This document shows positions 23,264 through 33,200 of a stretch of 35,084 nucleotides of DNA, one piece after another (positions within the stretch are counted from its first letter, which is position 1; the number at the start of each line of letters is the position of its first letter). Source of the stretch: Bacteroidaceae bacterium (GTDB taxonomy: Bacteria; Bacteroidota; Bacteroidia; Bacteroidales; Bacteroidaceae); assembly GCA_024401165.1 (NCBI GenBank), contig JAKSLN010000015.1:1-35084 (forward strand), written 5' to 3'. The notes beneath the pieces are model-generated. The model was given only the letters and a program-made list of their open reading frames with translations, was not told the origin of the DNA and made no database searches. A program made the translations under genes and the position numbers.

Positions 23264-25029
23264 GAAAACTGTATCGCAATATTGCTATTGTCACCGTCGT
23301 CTTCATGCTGGCGCTGACCACGATGCTGGGTGTGAGTTACTATCAGATGCAGCGTGTATCTCCCCTTGAGACTGGGGTGATGGAAACCTTGAAGGAGTTG
23401 AACGAATCGAATGGCGACAACGAAGGACTGCAGCAGCAGATTCGCCAGTTGGATCTCCTTTCCCGCAAGGCTTACTTCGTACACGAGGGACAGTTGAAGA
23501 TGGGAACCTACCTGCTGTTGGCCATGGCATTGGTCCTGGTCGTTTGCCTTAATCTTTATTATAAGGAAACGAAGAATCTGCCCGAAAAGGATCTTGATCC
23601 CATCGATGAGTGGATGAACAAGTCGAAAGCGCGTAAGTACCTGACGTGGGCAGCCGTAGTATGCGCCGTCATCACCCTCCTCGTTACTATTTTGCAGCAT
23701 GTTGACTTCAAGGGTGCGCAGAAGGGAGCGGATGGCGAGGCTGCTGACTCGGAAATGCCTGCCGGCGAGGCAGAGGCAGTGTCCGACACGCTTCAGACGG
23801 CAGAGATTGCCGTAGCCGATACGCTGGCAACCGATAGTGTGGCAGCGCCGGCAGACTCAGCGGCTGTCGATGATGGCAATCCTACGCCCAAGATAACGTC
23901 GAAGGCCTTCCGCGGCAACAATTCGAGTGCAACCTCATCGGCTCGCGGCATTGCTACCTCATGGAACCTGAGCAGTAAGAAGAATATTCTGTGGCAGTCA
24001 TCCATCCCCAAGCATGGCTACAACTCACCCGTCATCGCTGGTCGAAATGTTTTCATCACAGGCGCAGACAAGAGTGCCCGCGAGTTGTATTGCTACGACG
24101 TCTGGACAGGCGAGTTGAAGTGGACCGTCAAGGCAGACGGCATCAGCGGTTCGCCCAGCACCATGCCCAAGGTTAATGCCGACACCGGTCTGGCTGCAAG
24201 TACCGTAGCCACCAACGGCGAGCAGGTATGTGCCATCTTTGCCACGGGCGACGTCATCTGTGCCGACATGGAGGGTAACCGCCTCTGGGCAAAGAACATC
24301 GGTCTGCCCGACAACCATTACGGATACGCCTCTTCGCTTCTGATCTATGGCAGTTCGCTCATTATCCAGTATCAGAACAACTCCAATGCACAGATCATGG
24401 CCCTGAATGTCAAGACTGGCAACAAAGTGTGGAGCAAGTCTGCCAAGGACAAGATAGCATGGAGTTCGCCCATCATTGCAACGCTCGGCGGAAAGTCAGC
24501 CCTCGTCGTGATGGGTAATCCTGCCATTGCAGCCTACAACCCCAGCAATGGTAACGAACTGTGGCGTGTGGAATGTATGAGCGGTGAGGTGGGTGCCAGT
24601 CCTGCCAGTGCCGGTGGAGTTGTCTTCGGTGCCAGCGAATATGCCAAGTGTATTGCCATCGATGGTGCTACCGGCGAGACACTCTGGGAGGCCAGCGACT
24701 ATCTGCCCGAATGTTCAAGTCTGGCAGCAACCAAGGACTTGGTGTTCTGCGCTACCAGCTACGGCGTGGTTTGTGCATACGACGCTAAGACGGGCGAGAT
24801 AAAGAAAGAGCACGACTTGTCAACGCCTTTCTATTCTTCTCCTGTTGTGGTCGACGGCAAGGTGTATCTGTTCAGCAACAGCGGCAAGGCTTACATCTTC
24901 TCTGCCAGCAGCTTCGACCTCATCACCTCGTTCGAGACCGGCGAAAAGACGTTTGCCACTCCAGCCTTTACCGATGGCATGATGGTGGTTAGAACAGATA
25001 AGTCACTCTACTGTGTGAAGAAGAATTGA
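23260..25029 (+). CDS. Three-helix membrane protein with a C-terminal PQQ-type beta-propeller
   Basis: This 589-aa protein has transmembrane segments near residues 7-28, 84-105 and 126-147. An Asp/Ala/Ser-rich linker (about 150-210) then leads to a propeller of about 370 residues. W-motif blades include VWTGELKWTVK, VKTGNKVWSKS, PSNGNELWRVE and GATGETLWEAS. Three helices make it a more integral component than the other propellers in the cluster and suggest an assembly point beside the NapH-like protein. With an odd number of helices and a cytoplasmic N terminus, the propeller would be periplasmic. No cofactor-binding residues can be named from sequence alone. Confidence 0.8.
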   Translation: MRKLYRNIAIVTVVFMLALTTMLGVSYYQMQRVSPLETGVMETLKELNESNGDNEGLQQQIRQLDLLSRKAYFVHEGQLKMGTYLLLAMALVLVVCLNLYYKETKNLPEKDLDPIDEWMNKSKARKYLTWAAVVCAVITLLVTILQHVDFKGAQKGADGEAADSEMPAGEAEAVSDTLQTAEIAVADTLATDSVAAPADSAAVDDGNPTPKITSKAFRGNNSSATSSARGIATSWNLSSKKNILWQSSIPKHGYNSPVIAGRNVFITGADKSARELYCYDVWTGELKWTVKADGISGSPSTMPKVNADTGLAASTVATNGEQVCAIFATGDVICADMEGNRLWAKNIGLPDNHYGYASSLLIYGSSLIIQYQNNSNAQIMALNVKTGNKVWSKSAKDKIAWSSPIIATLGGKSALVVMGNPAIAAYNPSNGNELWRVECMSGEVGASPASAGGVVFGASEYAKCIAIDGATGETLWEASDYLPECSSLAATKDLVFCATSYGVVCAYDAKTGEIKKEHDLSTPFYSSPVVVDGKVYLFSNSGKAYIFSASSFDLITSFETGEKTFATPAFTDGMMVVRTDKSLYCVKKN

Positions 25030-25033
25030 AATT

Positions 25034-27430
25034 ATGGAAAACAATAAATGCAAAGACTGCGGTTTGTCCTCGCCCCAAGAATCCATTGAGGTGATGAGGC
25101 GCAAGACCGATGCCATCATCGATCGCATTGGAACCTCGCGCGAAAAGATCATCCCCTTACTGCAGGCCATACAGCAGGAATTCAACTACCTGCCTTCCGA
25201 TGCCATCGAACGGCTGTACGAGCGCACCGACATCGATCGTGCCCAATTGATTAGCGTGTCCTCTTTCTACTCCCAGTTCCGCATGGTGCCTTATGGCAAA
25301 CATGTCATCAAGGTGTGCATCGGAACCGCCTGCCATGTGAAGGGCGCCAACAATGTCTATGATGCCTTCAAGCGTGAACTTGCCATCGGGGAGGACAGCG
25401 TCACCACGGCAGACCAGCAGTATTCCATCGAGAAGGTGGCATGCCTGGGATGTTGTGCTCTTGCTCCGGTTGTTCAGATAGACAACAAGATATTTGGACA
25501 TGTTCAACCGGGACGTGTGCGCGAAGTTCTGGTCGAGTTTGAATCCATGCTGTCAGCGAGCGAGCAGGACAAGGCGTCGGAAGGCCTGCAGGATCAGATT
25601 CAGGGAGAAGTACGACTCGGCATGGAGAACTGCTGCCAGGCCAGTGGTACGGCGGAGGTACATGCTGCCGTTGTTGCAGCGTGCAAGGACCTGGGCATCA
25701 ACATCCGCATCAAGCCCATCTCTTGCGTCGGTGCCTGCAACCAGGTTCCCCTTATTGACGTCGCCACGCTCGATGGCAGCATCATTCGCTATCCCAACAT
25801 CAAGCCCGAAGAAGTGAAAGAGATCCTGCTCCATCACTTCCGTCCTGCCAGCCGCCTACGCCGATTGCGCAATGCCATTCTCAATCAGATAGACACGTTC
25901 CATACCGACCAGACGTGGGACAACATCCTTTTCACGCCAGAGAAGGAGCGTACCCAGAGCATCAATACTTTCCTAAACGGACAGCACCGCATCACTACCG
26001 AGGGATTCGGTCATCTGAACCCACTCGATATTGACGAGTACATCTCGCTGGGTGGATTTGACGCCTTGAAGAAGGCGCTGGAGGCCATGACGCGCCAGCA
26101 GATCATCGACGAGGTGTTGAAGAGCGGCATCCGAGGTCGTGGTGGTGGCGGTTTCCCCACAGGTCGCAAGTGGCAATTGGTGGCAGACAACCAGAAAGCA
26201 GCCTATGTCATTTGCAACGGAGACGAAGGCGACCCCGGTGCCTTCATGGACCGTATCCTCTTGGAATCGTACCCCTTGCGTGTCATCGAGGGCATGATCA
26301 TTGCAGCGTATGCCGTAGGAGCCGTTGAGGGTGTCTTCTATATCCGAGCAGAATATCCGCAGGCTGTCATCCGCATTCGCAAGGCCCTTGACCTGTGCCG
26401 CCAGAAGGGATTGCTGGGCAAGCAGATCCTCGGTACAGACTTCTCGTTTGACATCCGTGTTTTCGAGGGTGCCGGAGCATTTGTTTGTGGCGAGGAGACG
26501 GCTTTGATTGCTTCCATTGAGGGCAAGCGAGGTTTCCCTCACTTGCGTCCGCCCTATCCCGCACAGTCAGGCCTTTTCGGTCAGCCTACCCTTATTAATA
26601 ATGTGGAGACGCTGAGTCAGATTGCCTATATCATCCGCCAGGGAGCAGACGAGTACAGAAAGGTTGGTACCGAGGGCAGCCGTGGAACGAAAGTTTTTGC
26701 TCTGGCAGGCAAGGTCAACCATGGAGGACTCATTGAGGTTCCCATGGGCACTACCCTTCGCCAGATCGTCGACGAAATAGGTGGTGGCGTAGAAGGAGGA
26801 GAGGCGCTGAAGGCCGTGCAGACGGGTGGTCCTTCCGGAGGTTGTATGCCGGCAGAACTCTGCGACGCCGAGGTCGACTTCGATGCGTTGAACCAGATGG
26901 GGGCCATCATGGGGTCGGGTGGACTTGTGGTACTGAGCGAGAGCAGTTGCATGGTCGATGTGGCCCGCTACTTCCTCAACTTCACCAGCGAGGAGTCTTG
27001 CGGCAAGTGTACCTTCTGTCGTGTGGGCATCCGTCGCATGCTCGACATCCTTGACCGACTGTCGACGGGGCAGGCCAAGATGGAGGACATCGACCGACTC
27101 GAAGAACTGGCCCTCGCCATCAAGCGTTCTGCTCTGTGCGGATTGGGCAAGACGGCCCCCAACCCTGTGCTCTCGACTCTGCGCTACTTCCGTCATGAAT
27201 ATGAGGAACACGTACAGGGTATTTGCCGTACGGGTTCGTGCAAGCACATGGTCAAGTTGCAGATTACGGACGATTGTGTAGGTTGCACCAAGTGCGCCCG
27301 CTCATGTCCCAGCGAAGCCATTGCCTATGCTCCCTACGAGAAGCATGTCATTGATACCGAGAAGTGTACGCAGTGCGGTCTGTGCATTGACGAGTGTGAT
27401 TACAATGCGATAAAGAAAGTAAAGAAATGA
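25034..27430 (+). CDS. Fusion of NuoE-like and HydB/NuoF-like NADH-oxidising subunits
   Basis: The 798-aa cytoplasmic protein starts with a NuoE-like thioredoxin-fold [2Fe-2S] domain (Cys95, Cys100, Cys137, Cys141 in CIGTAC and CLGCC). A second [2Fe-2S] thioredoxin-like domain follows (MENCCQAS and ISCVGACNQ). The FMN/NAD domain has GIRGRGGGGFPTGRKW (365-380) and CNGDEGDPGAFMDR. The NuoF [4Fe-4S] site comprises SCGKCTFCRVG (Cys656, 659, 662) plus Cys702. Two C-terminal ferredoxin clusters are CVGCTKCARSCP and CTQCGLCIDECD. These are the HydC and HydB modules of electron-bifurcating NADH enzymes joined in one chain. It should oxidise or reduce NAD(P)(H) and pass electrons to the next gene product, whose ATG overlaps its stop. 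Confidence 0.92.
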   Translation: MENNKCKDCGLSSPQESIEVMRRKTDAIIDRIGTSREKIIPLLQAIQQEFNYLPSDAIERLYERTDIDRAQLISVSSFYSQFRMVPYGKHVIKVCIGTACHVKGANNVYDAFKRELAIGEDSVTTADQQYSIEKVACLGCCALAPVVQIDNKIFGHVQPGRVREVLVEFESMLSASEQDKASEGLQDQIQGEVRLGMENCCQASGTAEVHAAVVAACKDLGINIRIKPISCVGACNQVPLIDVATLDGSIIRYPNIKPEEVKEILLHHFRPASRLRRLRNAILNQIDTFHTDQTWDNILFTPEKERTQSINTFLNGQHRITTEGFGHLNPLDIDEYISLGGFDALKKALEAMTRQQIIDEVLKSGIRGRGGGGFPTGRKWQLVADNQKAAYVICNGDEGDPGAFMDRILLESYPLRVIEGMIIAAYAVGAVEGVFYIRAEYPQAVIRIRKALDLCRQKGLLGKQILGTDFSFDIRVFEGAGAFVCGEETALIASIEGKRGFPHLRPPYPAQSGLFGQPTLINNVETLSQIAYIIRQGADEYRKVGTEGSRGTKVFALAGKVNHGGLIEVPMGTTLRQIVDEIGGGVEGGEALKAVQTGGPSGGCMPAELCDAEVDFDALNQMGAIMGSGGLVVLSESSCMVDVARYFLNFTSEESCGKCTFCRVGIRRMLDILDRLSTGQAKMEDIDRLEELALAIKRSALCGLGKTAPNPVLSTLRYFRHEYEEHVQGICRTGSCKHMVKLQITDDCVGCTKCARSCPSEAIAYAPYEKHVIDTEKCTQCGLCIDECDYNAIKKVKK

Positions 27431-28401
27431 AGATTATAGTCAACGATAAGGAACTGGAAGTAAGTGGTCAGCGTGTGCTCATAGACGAACTTCGTGAGGT
27501 GGGATGCGACATCCCCTCGCTCTGCTATGCTTCGGGTGCCAACCATCAGGCATCGTGCATGGTCTGCATGGTGCGCAATGTGGCAAACGATCAGATGCTG
27601 CCCAGTTGTTCCACCTATCCCGTCGAAGGGATGCACATCGATACCGAGTCGGACGATGTAAAGGCACTTCGCCGCATGTCCCTCGAACTCCTCCTCAGCG
27701 ATCACAGGGCCGACTGCGAGGCGCCTTGCAGCATGGTTTGTCCGGCGGGCATTGACCTGGCGCGTCTCATCCTCCTCTATGATAGGGGGCAGATGAGTGA
27801 GGCACAGTCTTTGCTGGCATCGCAGACGGACCTCAATAATCTGCCTTGTGCCGATTGTAAGGGAGGCTGTGAGAAGGTGTGTCGCAGAGGGACCGTGGAC
27901 AAGTGTGTGGATATCAAGAATATCATCAAGGAGATAAGTGTTTCTAAGGTTACTGCAATGGACGGTGGACGTCAGTCTTCCAACTCCGGACGTCAGGTAG
28001 CAGACAAGAAATTCTCCTCTAAACTCGGTCGTTTCACAGAATCCGAGAAAGCTTGGTTGAAGGAAGTCTACACGCAACCATCCCGTTGCCTTCACTGTGC
28101 ATGCGAAGGACAGGACAAGTGCAAACTGCGCACGTATGCTTCGCAGGCAGGCATCAAGTCCTCTCGCTATGGTGTTGCTTCGCGTCAGATTGTGAAAGAA
28201 CAGCAGCACATTGTGGGACGTCTCTACTTCGAACCCGCAAAGTGTGTGCGTTGTGGACTCTGCGTCTACAATTCGCAGGACGGCTTCACCTTCCAGCATC
28301 GCGGATTTGACATGCAGGTCGTTATTCCCGAGCAGAGCCGGTCGCACGTCGACGAGCATCTTGCTCAGTTGTGTCCCACAGGTGCCTTGTTCTTAAAATG
28401 A
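27427..28401 (+). CDS. HydA/NuoG N-terminus-like iron-sulfur subunit without an H-cluster
   Basis: The 324-aa protein opens with a plant-type [2Fe-2S] domain (Cys33, Cys44, Cys47, Cys61). DCEAPCSMVCPAGIDLARLI follows, with more cysteines in LPCADCKGGCEKVCRRG, as in the Fe-S entry domains of GltD/NfnB-type and FdhB-type proteins. A C-terminal cluster sits around CVRCGLCVYNS with a later LCPTGA. None of the FeFe-hydrogenase H-cluster motifs (TSCCPxW, MPCxxKxxE, ExMACPGGC) is present. It therefore appears to be an electron-transfer subunit of the NuoE-NuoF fusion, delivering electrons to another partner, perhaps the NapH-like membrane protein. Confidence 0.85.
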   Translation: MKIIVNDKELEVSGQRVLIDELREVGCDIPSLCYASGANHQASCMVCMVRNVANDQMLPSCSTYPVEGMHIDTESDDVKALRRMSLELLLSDHRADCEAPCSMVCPAGIDLARLILLYDRGQMSEAQSLLASQTDLNNLPCADCKGGCEKVCRRGTVDKCVDIKNIIKEISVSKVTAMDGGRQSSNSGRQVADKKFSSKLGRFTESEKAWLKEVYTQPSRCLHCACEGQDKCKLRTYASQAGIKSSRYGVASRQIVKEQQHIVGRLYFEPAKCVRCGLCVYNSQDGFTFQHRGFDMQVVIPEQSRSHVDEHLAQLCPTGALFLK

Positions 28402-29624
28402 TAGACAAGAAATTGAGATACTTCCTATACCTCGTTGCCCTGTGCCTGCTCACGGCGTGCGTTGCGGTACGCGAAGCGCCTCTTGGTGAGGCAAGCCAGC
28501 GCGACTGGCCCATCTTTCGTGGATCTCCCTCGCTGAGTGGGTACACGGACTGCAGTTTGCCAGATTCTCCCAAGTTGCTCTGGAGCAAATCCGCCCAGTC
28601 GAGGACTGTGGCGTCTCCCATCGTCTTCAGTGGCACTGTGTTCATGATGAACAGGAAAGGAGAACTCCGTGGTTACACGCTGGAAGGCGACTCGTGTGCC
28701 TACTACAACCTGAACACAACCGTTGAGGCCTCCTTCATCGCAAGCGATACGACGCTCTATATCGGCCGCATCGACGGATTTATCACCGCGCTCAGCATCA
28801 AGCAACTGCTGAAGCCTCGTCCAGTCACTCAGCGCATCAAACCTCTGTGGGAATATGAGACGTTGGGGCAGATTTCCGGTTCACCCAACCTTGTTGGCGA
28901 CAACCTTCTTGTTGGCAGTTACGACAATAGCATGTATACCTTCCAGGCGCAGACCGGTCGTAAGACGGGCCAGTTCGAGACAGGCTACTACATCAACGGC
29001 GCTGCTGCCGTGTGTCATCGTTACATGATGTTTGGAGGATGCGATTCGTGGGTCCGTGTGGTCGATGTGACAACCGGCGAGATGACCGACTCACTCGAAC
29101 TTGATTCCTACGTGCCTGCTTCTCCTGCCATCCTTGAGTCCTCTGGCAGTGTCAATGGTTTTGTGGCTTGTGCTTGCGACTACAACGGCAATGTCTATGA
29201 GATGCAAGTGGACCTTTCAAGTACGTCTGGAACGATGGGCAAGATAAAGAACCATAGCAAACTCTATGCCACGACGGACGACAACGAAAATCAAAGTGGT
29301 GGCGTGGTGTCGATGCCAACACTCACTCCCGACGCAGTGTATGTTCTGTCGGACGATCGCTATGTCAGCTGCATCGACCGTCAGTCCGGCAAGGTGCGAT
29401 GGAAGAAGATGCTTCGTGGCATGACGGGAGAGTGTTCTCCGCTTGTCGCGCAGGACAAATTGCTTGTCTGCACCAAGGATGGACACGTCTCCATACACGA
29501 TACCCAGACGGGAACCGAACTCTGGCACTATGAGACGGGCGAGCAGATTATTGCATCTCCTGCCATCATCAGTGACCGCTTCTTCATCTTAACAAGCAGA
29601 GGAACCCTACTATGCTTCAATTAA
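28398..29624 (+). CDS. PQQ-type beta-propeller lipoprotein
   Basis: The 408-aa protein has a lipoprotein leader (LYLVALCLLTAC, lipidated cysteine near residue 19). The propeller opening DWPIFRGSPSLSGYTD follows. Blades include KPLWEYETLGQISG, QSGKVRWKKML and QTGTELWHYETG. It resembles BamB in layout and should sit in the periplasm, attached to the inner or outer membrane. ATG 28398 overlaps the preceding stop (ATGA); a longer reading from 28371 would add nine residues before the leader and is unlikely. Its end overlaps the ABC ATPase start by 13 bases. Confidence 0.83.
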   Translation: MIDKKLRYFLYLVALCLLTACVAVREAPLGEASQRDWPIFRGSPSLSGYTDCSLPDSPKLLWSKSAQSRTVASPIVFSGTVFMMNRKGELRGYTLEGDSCAYYNLNTTVEASFIASDTTLYIGRIDGFITALSIKQLLKPRPVTQRIKPLWEYETLGQISGSPNLVGDNLLVGSYDNSMYTFQAQTGRKTGQFETGYYINGAAAVCHRYMMFGGCDSWVRVVDVTTGEMTDSLELDSYVPASPAILESSGSVNGFVACACDYNGNVYEMQVDLSSTSGTMGKIKNHSKLYATTDDNENQSGGVVSMPTLTPDAVYVLSDDRYVSCIDRQSGKVRWKKMLRGMTGECSPLVAQDKLLVCTKDGHVSIHDTQTGTELWHYETGEQIIASPAIISDRFFILTSRGTLLCFN

Positions 29625-30271
29625 ACAACATAACAAAAAGATTTGCCGACGGCAGCCGTACGTTGACCGTCCTCGACCACTTGACCTTGCAGGTGGCAGA
29701 AGGCGAATTCATTGCCATCACGGGTGAATCGGGAGCGGGCAAGACAACCTTGCTCTCCATCCTCGGTACATTGCTGCAACCCGATGGGGGTGACTATGTC
29801 ATACGCGGCAGGAAGATTGCCGCAGACAACCTGGAAGAATTGCGCAACAAGGAGATCGGAATGGTCTACCAGGACCATCGTCTGCTACCCCAGTTCACGG
29901 TGTTGCAGAACATCCTGCTCCCCACGCTTGCCACGAAGGCGGCCGCTACCGACGACGAACAGCAGCGAGCGCAGGAACTCATGCAGTTTATGGGCATCTC
30001 CTCTTTGTGCAACAGTTCCGTCGCTACGCTCTCTGGCGGTGAGAAGACCCGCGTCGCCATTTGCCGGGCGCTCATCAATCGTCCTGCTCTTCTTTTGGCC
30101 GACGAACCGACGGGGCAGTTGGATGCTGCCAATGCCCAGACTATAGCGGAACTTTTCCAAAAGGTAAACCGCGAGTTGCGCACTACGATCGTTATGGTGA
30201 CTCACTCTGACGAAATGGCTCGTGTTGCACAGAAGGTCTATAACCTCTGTTCTGGTCGTTTAGTGGTTTAG
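29612..30271 (+). CDS. ABC transporter ATPase, LolD/MacB type
   Basis: The 219-aa ATPase has Walker A GESGAGKTT, Q-loop MVYQDHRLLPQFTV, signature LSGGEKTRVAICRAL, Walker B ALLLADEPTG with the LDAAN D-loop, and the switch histidine in VMVTHSDEMA. The compact size and the DEPTGQLD sequence fit the LolD/MacB/FtsE class, which works with FtsX-type permeases to move lipids, lipoproteins or signals rather than small solutes. The permease gene follows after 13 bases. Its last codons are encoded by a spacer-like repeat (GTCGTTTAG twice, 30255-30263 and 30271-30279). Confidence 0.93.
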   Translation: MLQLNNITKRFADGSRTLTVLDHLTLQVAEGEFIAITGESGAGKTTLLSILGTLLQPDGGDYVIRGRKIAADNLEELRNKEIGMVYQDHRLLPQFTVLQNILLPTLATKAAATDDEQQRAQELMQFMGISSLCNSSVATLSGGEKTRVAICRALINRPALLLADEPTGQLDAANAQTIAELFQKVNRELRTTIVMVTHSDEMARVAQKVYNLCSGRLVV

Positions 30272-30280
30272 TCGTTTAGG
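30268..30280 (-). repeat. Inverted copy of the spacer 13-mer CCTAAACGACTAA
   Basis: TTAGTCGTTTAGG on the plus strand is the exact reverse complement of the 13-mer present twice before the polyprenyl synthase gene (14656-14668, 14680-14692). It overlaps the ABC ATPase stop codon and ends 4 bases before the permease ATG. Confidence 0.65.
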
Positions 30281-30284
30281 AAAT

Positions 30285-33200
30285 ATGAACAGTCTTCTCT
30301 TTAGACAAACGCTCATCTCCCAAAGTCGTAGGTTCTACTGGCGATATTATCGCCTGGTAGTGTTGGCTACCATCCTTATGATGGCGGTGCTTGCCGGCAG
30401 CCTGCTGCTGGGCGACTCGGTGCGCGGTACGTTGATGCAGCGTGTGACGGAGCGTCTGGGAAGTACTGAGACCCTCATTGCCAGTGGCACAGGTTTTCTG
30501 GACGAGGGCATCATGAAGCACCAGCAGCTTGCGACAGCCAAAGGATGCCTTCTGGTGGATGGATTCGTTTCGGACAATGGACGGTTGCTTCCCGTCTATG
30601 TCTGGGGGATGGATGCCGATTCGCTGTCCTATGGCGATGCCCTTGTTAATGAACCGCTTCGGCAGCAGTTGGGTGACGTGCAGGATATAGTGTTGCATCT
30701 GCCCTCTCACAATCTGGTTCCCTCGGGCAGTCTCTTCGTGACCCAGAGCTACGCTACGCAGATGCGCCTCCATATAGCTGGGCAAAAGTCTGTAGAACAG
30801 GGAGGTAACCTCTTGCTCAAGAACGAACAAACCTTGCCGCTCAACGTCTTCGTCAATCGTCAGCAGCTGGCGGAGGTCATGGAGTTGGAAGGGAAGATCA
30901 ACTTGATTCTTTCCGACGAAGTCATCAGTGAAGACCAGTTGGCAGCAATCTGGACGCCCGAACTTTCTGGCATTCAGCTTGCGGACAGTTCGCTCACCTA
31001 CGACGGCATCTTCATCCCGCAAGAGGTGGTGCAGAAGGTTCTTCACGATGCAGGTTCTGCTGGTACAAGTCTGTACTTCTCTTACCTTGTCAACGACATC
31101 ATCTGTCATACTGACACTGTTCCCTATTCCTTTGTCACAGCCGTTACTGAGTGGCAGGGAGAACCTCTCACGGGTCGTGACATTCTGCTCTCTGACTATG
31201 CCGCAGATAGGCTACATGTAGGTGAGGGCGATTCCGTCCGCATGAGTTATTTTTTTGCGCGTGACCTCAAGAACCTTGATACCCGGGAGCAGACCTTCCG
31301 CGTCAAGCACGTGATACCTCTCGAAGCCTTCATGCGCGACACCCTACTCATGGCAGAGTTTCCAGGACTGAGCAATGTAGAGCGTTGCGCGGACTGGGAT
31401 AGCGACCTGCCCATCAGGATGGATCGGGTACATAAAGCGGACGAGGAATTCTGGTACAGCTATCGTCAGACACCTAAGGCCGTTGTTGCCTATGATGCCG
31501 TGTGTGATGACTGGGCAGGGACATTCGGCTCTGCTACGGCCATGCGCTTTGCGCCCTCACCCTTATCGCCGTCAGCAGGTTCATCTCCAACTCATCAGAG
31601 GTTGAATAGCTTGTCGTTTGGCGATCTTGGCATTCTTCTTGTTCATCCCCGCGAGCAAGGCTTGCAGGCAGCCTCGAGTGGTGTAGACTTTGCAAGCCTC
31701 TTCTTGGCGCTTGGCTTCTTCATCATCCTGTCTGCTATCTTACTGATGGCTACGCCGCTGCAGGAAATGTTCACGCGCCGCAGAAACGAATGTCTGCTTT
31801 ACACGCAGTTGGGGTTTAGGCAGAGAGATGTCCGCAACCTGCTTTTCCGCGAATCAATAGGTGTGATGCTTTTGGCATCGCCTTTTGGGGTGCTGGCAGG
31901 TGTTTTGTATTCGGGCGTTACTCTTTGGCTCTTGGGCAATGTGTGGAGCGGTGCCACACATACGGAGGGTTTTACCTTGCACATCCATCCCCTCACGCTT
32001 ATTGCTGGATGGGTGGTAGGTGTCCTCATCTGTCTCCTCACGCTTGGATGGACTATTCGCCGGGTGTTTAGGGATAAAGGAGTTAAGGAAATGAAAGGAG
32101 TGGGCAAGGATGCAAGTTCTCATTCCTTGCGTAGAGTGGTCTTTGCGGGATTCCTTGTCCTTACGCTGGGACTTACCGTTGCCAATTTCCTTGTGCTTCA
32201 CAGCATGATGCTCTTCATTGTTGCCGGTCTGCTCTGGACGGTGACGTGGGGACTCTTCCTGCACCTCTTCATCTGCCAACGTGCCGGTCGGAAGCAAGGT
32301 TTCAGTCATCGCCAGCTGGTGTGGCAGTCTGTCAGCGCGTCGCTCAGGCAGCACATGCTGGCCTATTGGACGCTCTCACTGGGCGTTTTCACCGTCTTCG
32401 CTGTCGGACTGAATCGTCCCGATTTCAGTGATGCCGCCCAGTTCCAGCAAGCGACGGGTGGTTATCAACTTTATGTTGAAAGTCGCGTGCCCATACAGTA
32501 CGATCTGAACAACAATGCCGTGCGCAAGAAGCTGGCACTCACCGGCCTACCTGACAGCACACGCTTCCTTCACTTCCTCCGCCATGCCCAGGATGAGGCC
32601 AGTTGTCTAAATTTAAATAAGGTTAGCACGCCCACGGTTTTGGGAGTTGACCTCAAGGCTATGGAGGCTTTTGGCTTGTCTGTTCCCAAGCAGGACAAGA
32701 CTGTCGCCCCATCTCCGTCTGCTCGCGATCTTAAACCCTCTCCTGCCAAGCTTTACCTCGATGAAGAGTCGCTCCTTTGGAGTCTCATGAAGTCAGTCGG
32801 AGACACGCTTACCTATCAAGATGGCAGGGGTGCCGAGGTGCCCGTTGTCATTGGAGGCAGTTATCCTACGGGTATCTTCCATGGCAGCGCCATCATGGCC
32901 GTAGACGACTTCCGCCGCCTCTGGCCCAAGGAAGGTGGGGTAGAGGTGCTGCTGCTCGAGTCCTCCAACCCCGACGAGGCTGCCGACCTCTTGTCTACAG
33001 CCCTTAGTGAATATGGTTTGACCATACAGACCGCCGAGCAGCGCATCCGCATGTTCTTCGAGGTCACGGAGACATACCTCATCATCTTCTTGACCCTTGG
33101 CGGATTGGGTCTCTTGCTTGGCATCTTCAGCCTCGTCGTCATCGTGCGAAAGAATCTCACCGCTCAGCGTCCCACCATCCGGCAATATCGTGCCATGGGA

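Noticed and set aside
25316..25336. CIGTACH in the NuoE-like domain as a possible c-type heme site
   Set aside because: The spacing is C-x4-CH, not CxxCH; these are the NuoE [2Fe-2S] ligands in a cytoplasmic protein.
27427..28401. FeFe-hydrogenase catalytic subunit
   Set aside because: Only N-terminal-type Fe-S domains are present and no H-cluster motif is found; at 324 aa it is also too short.
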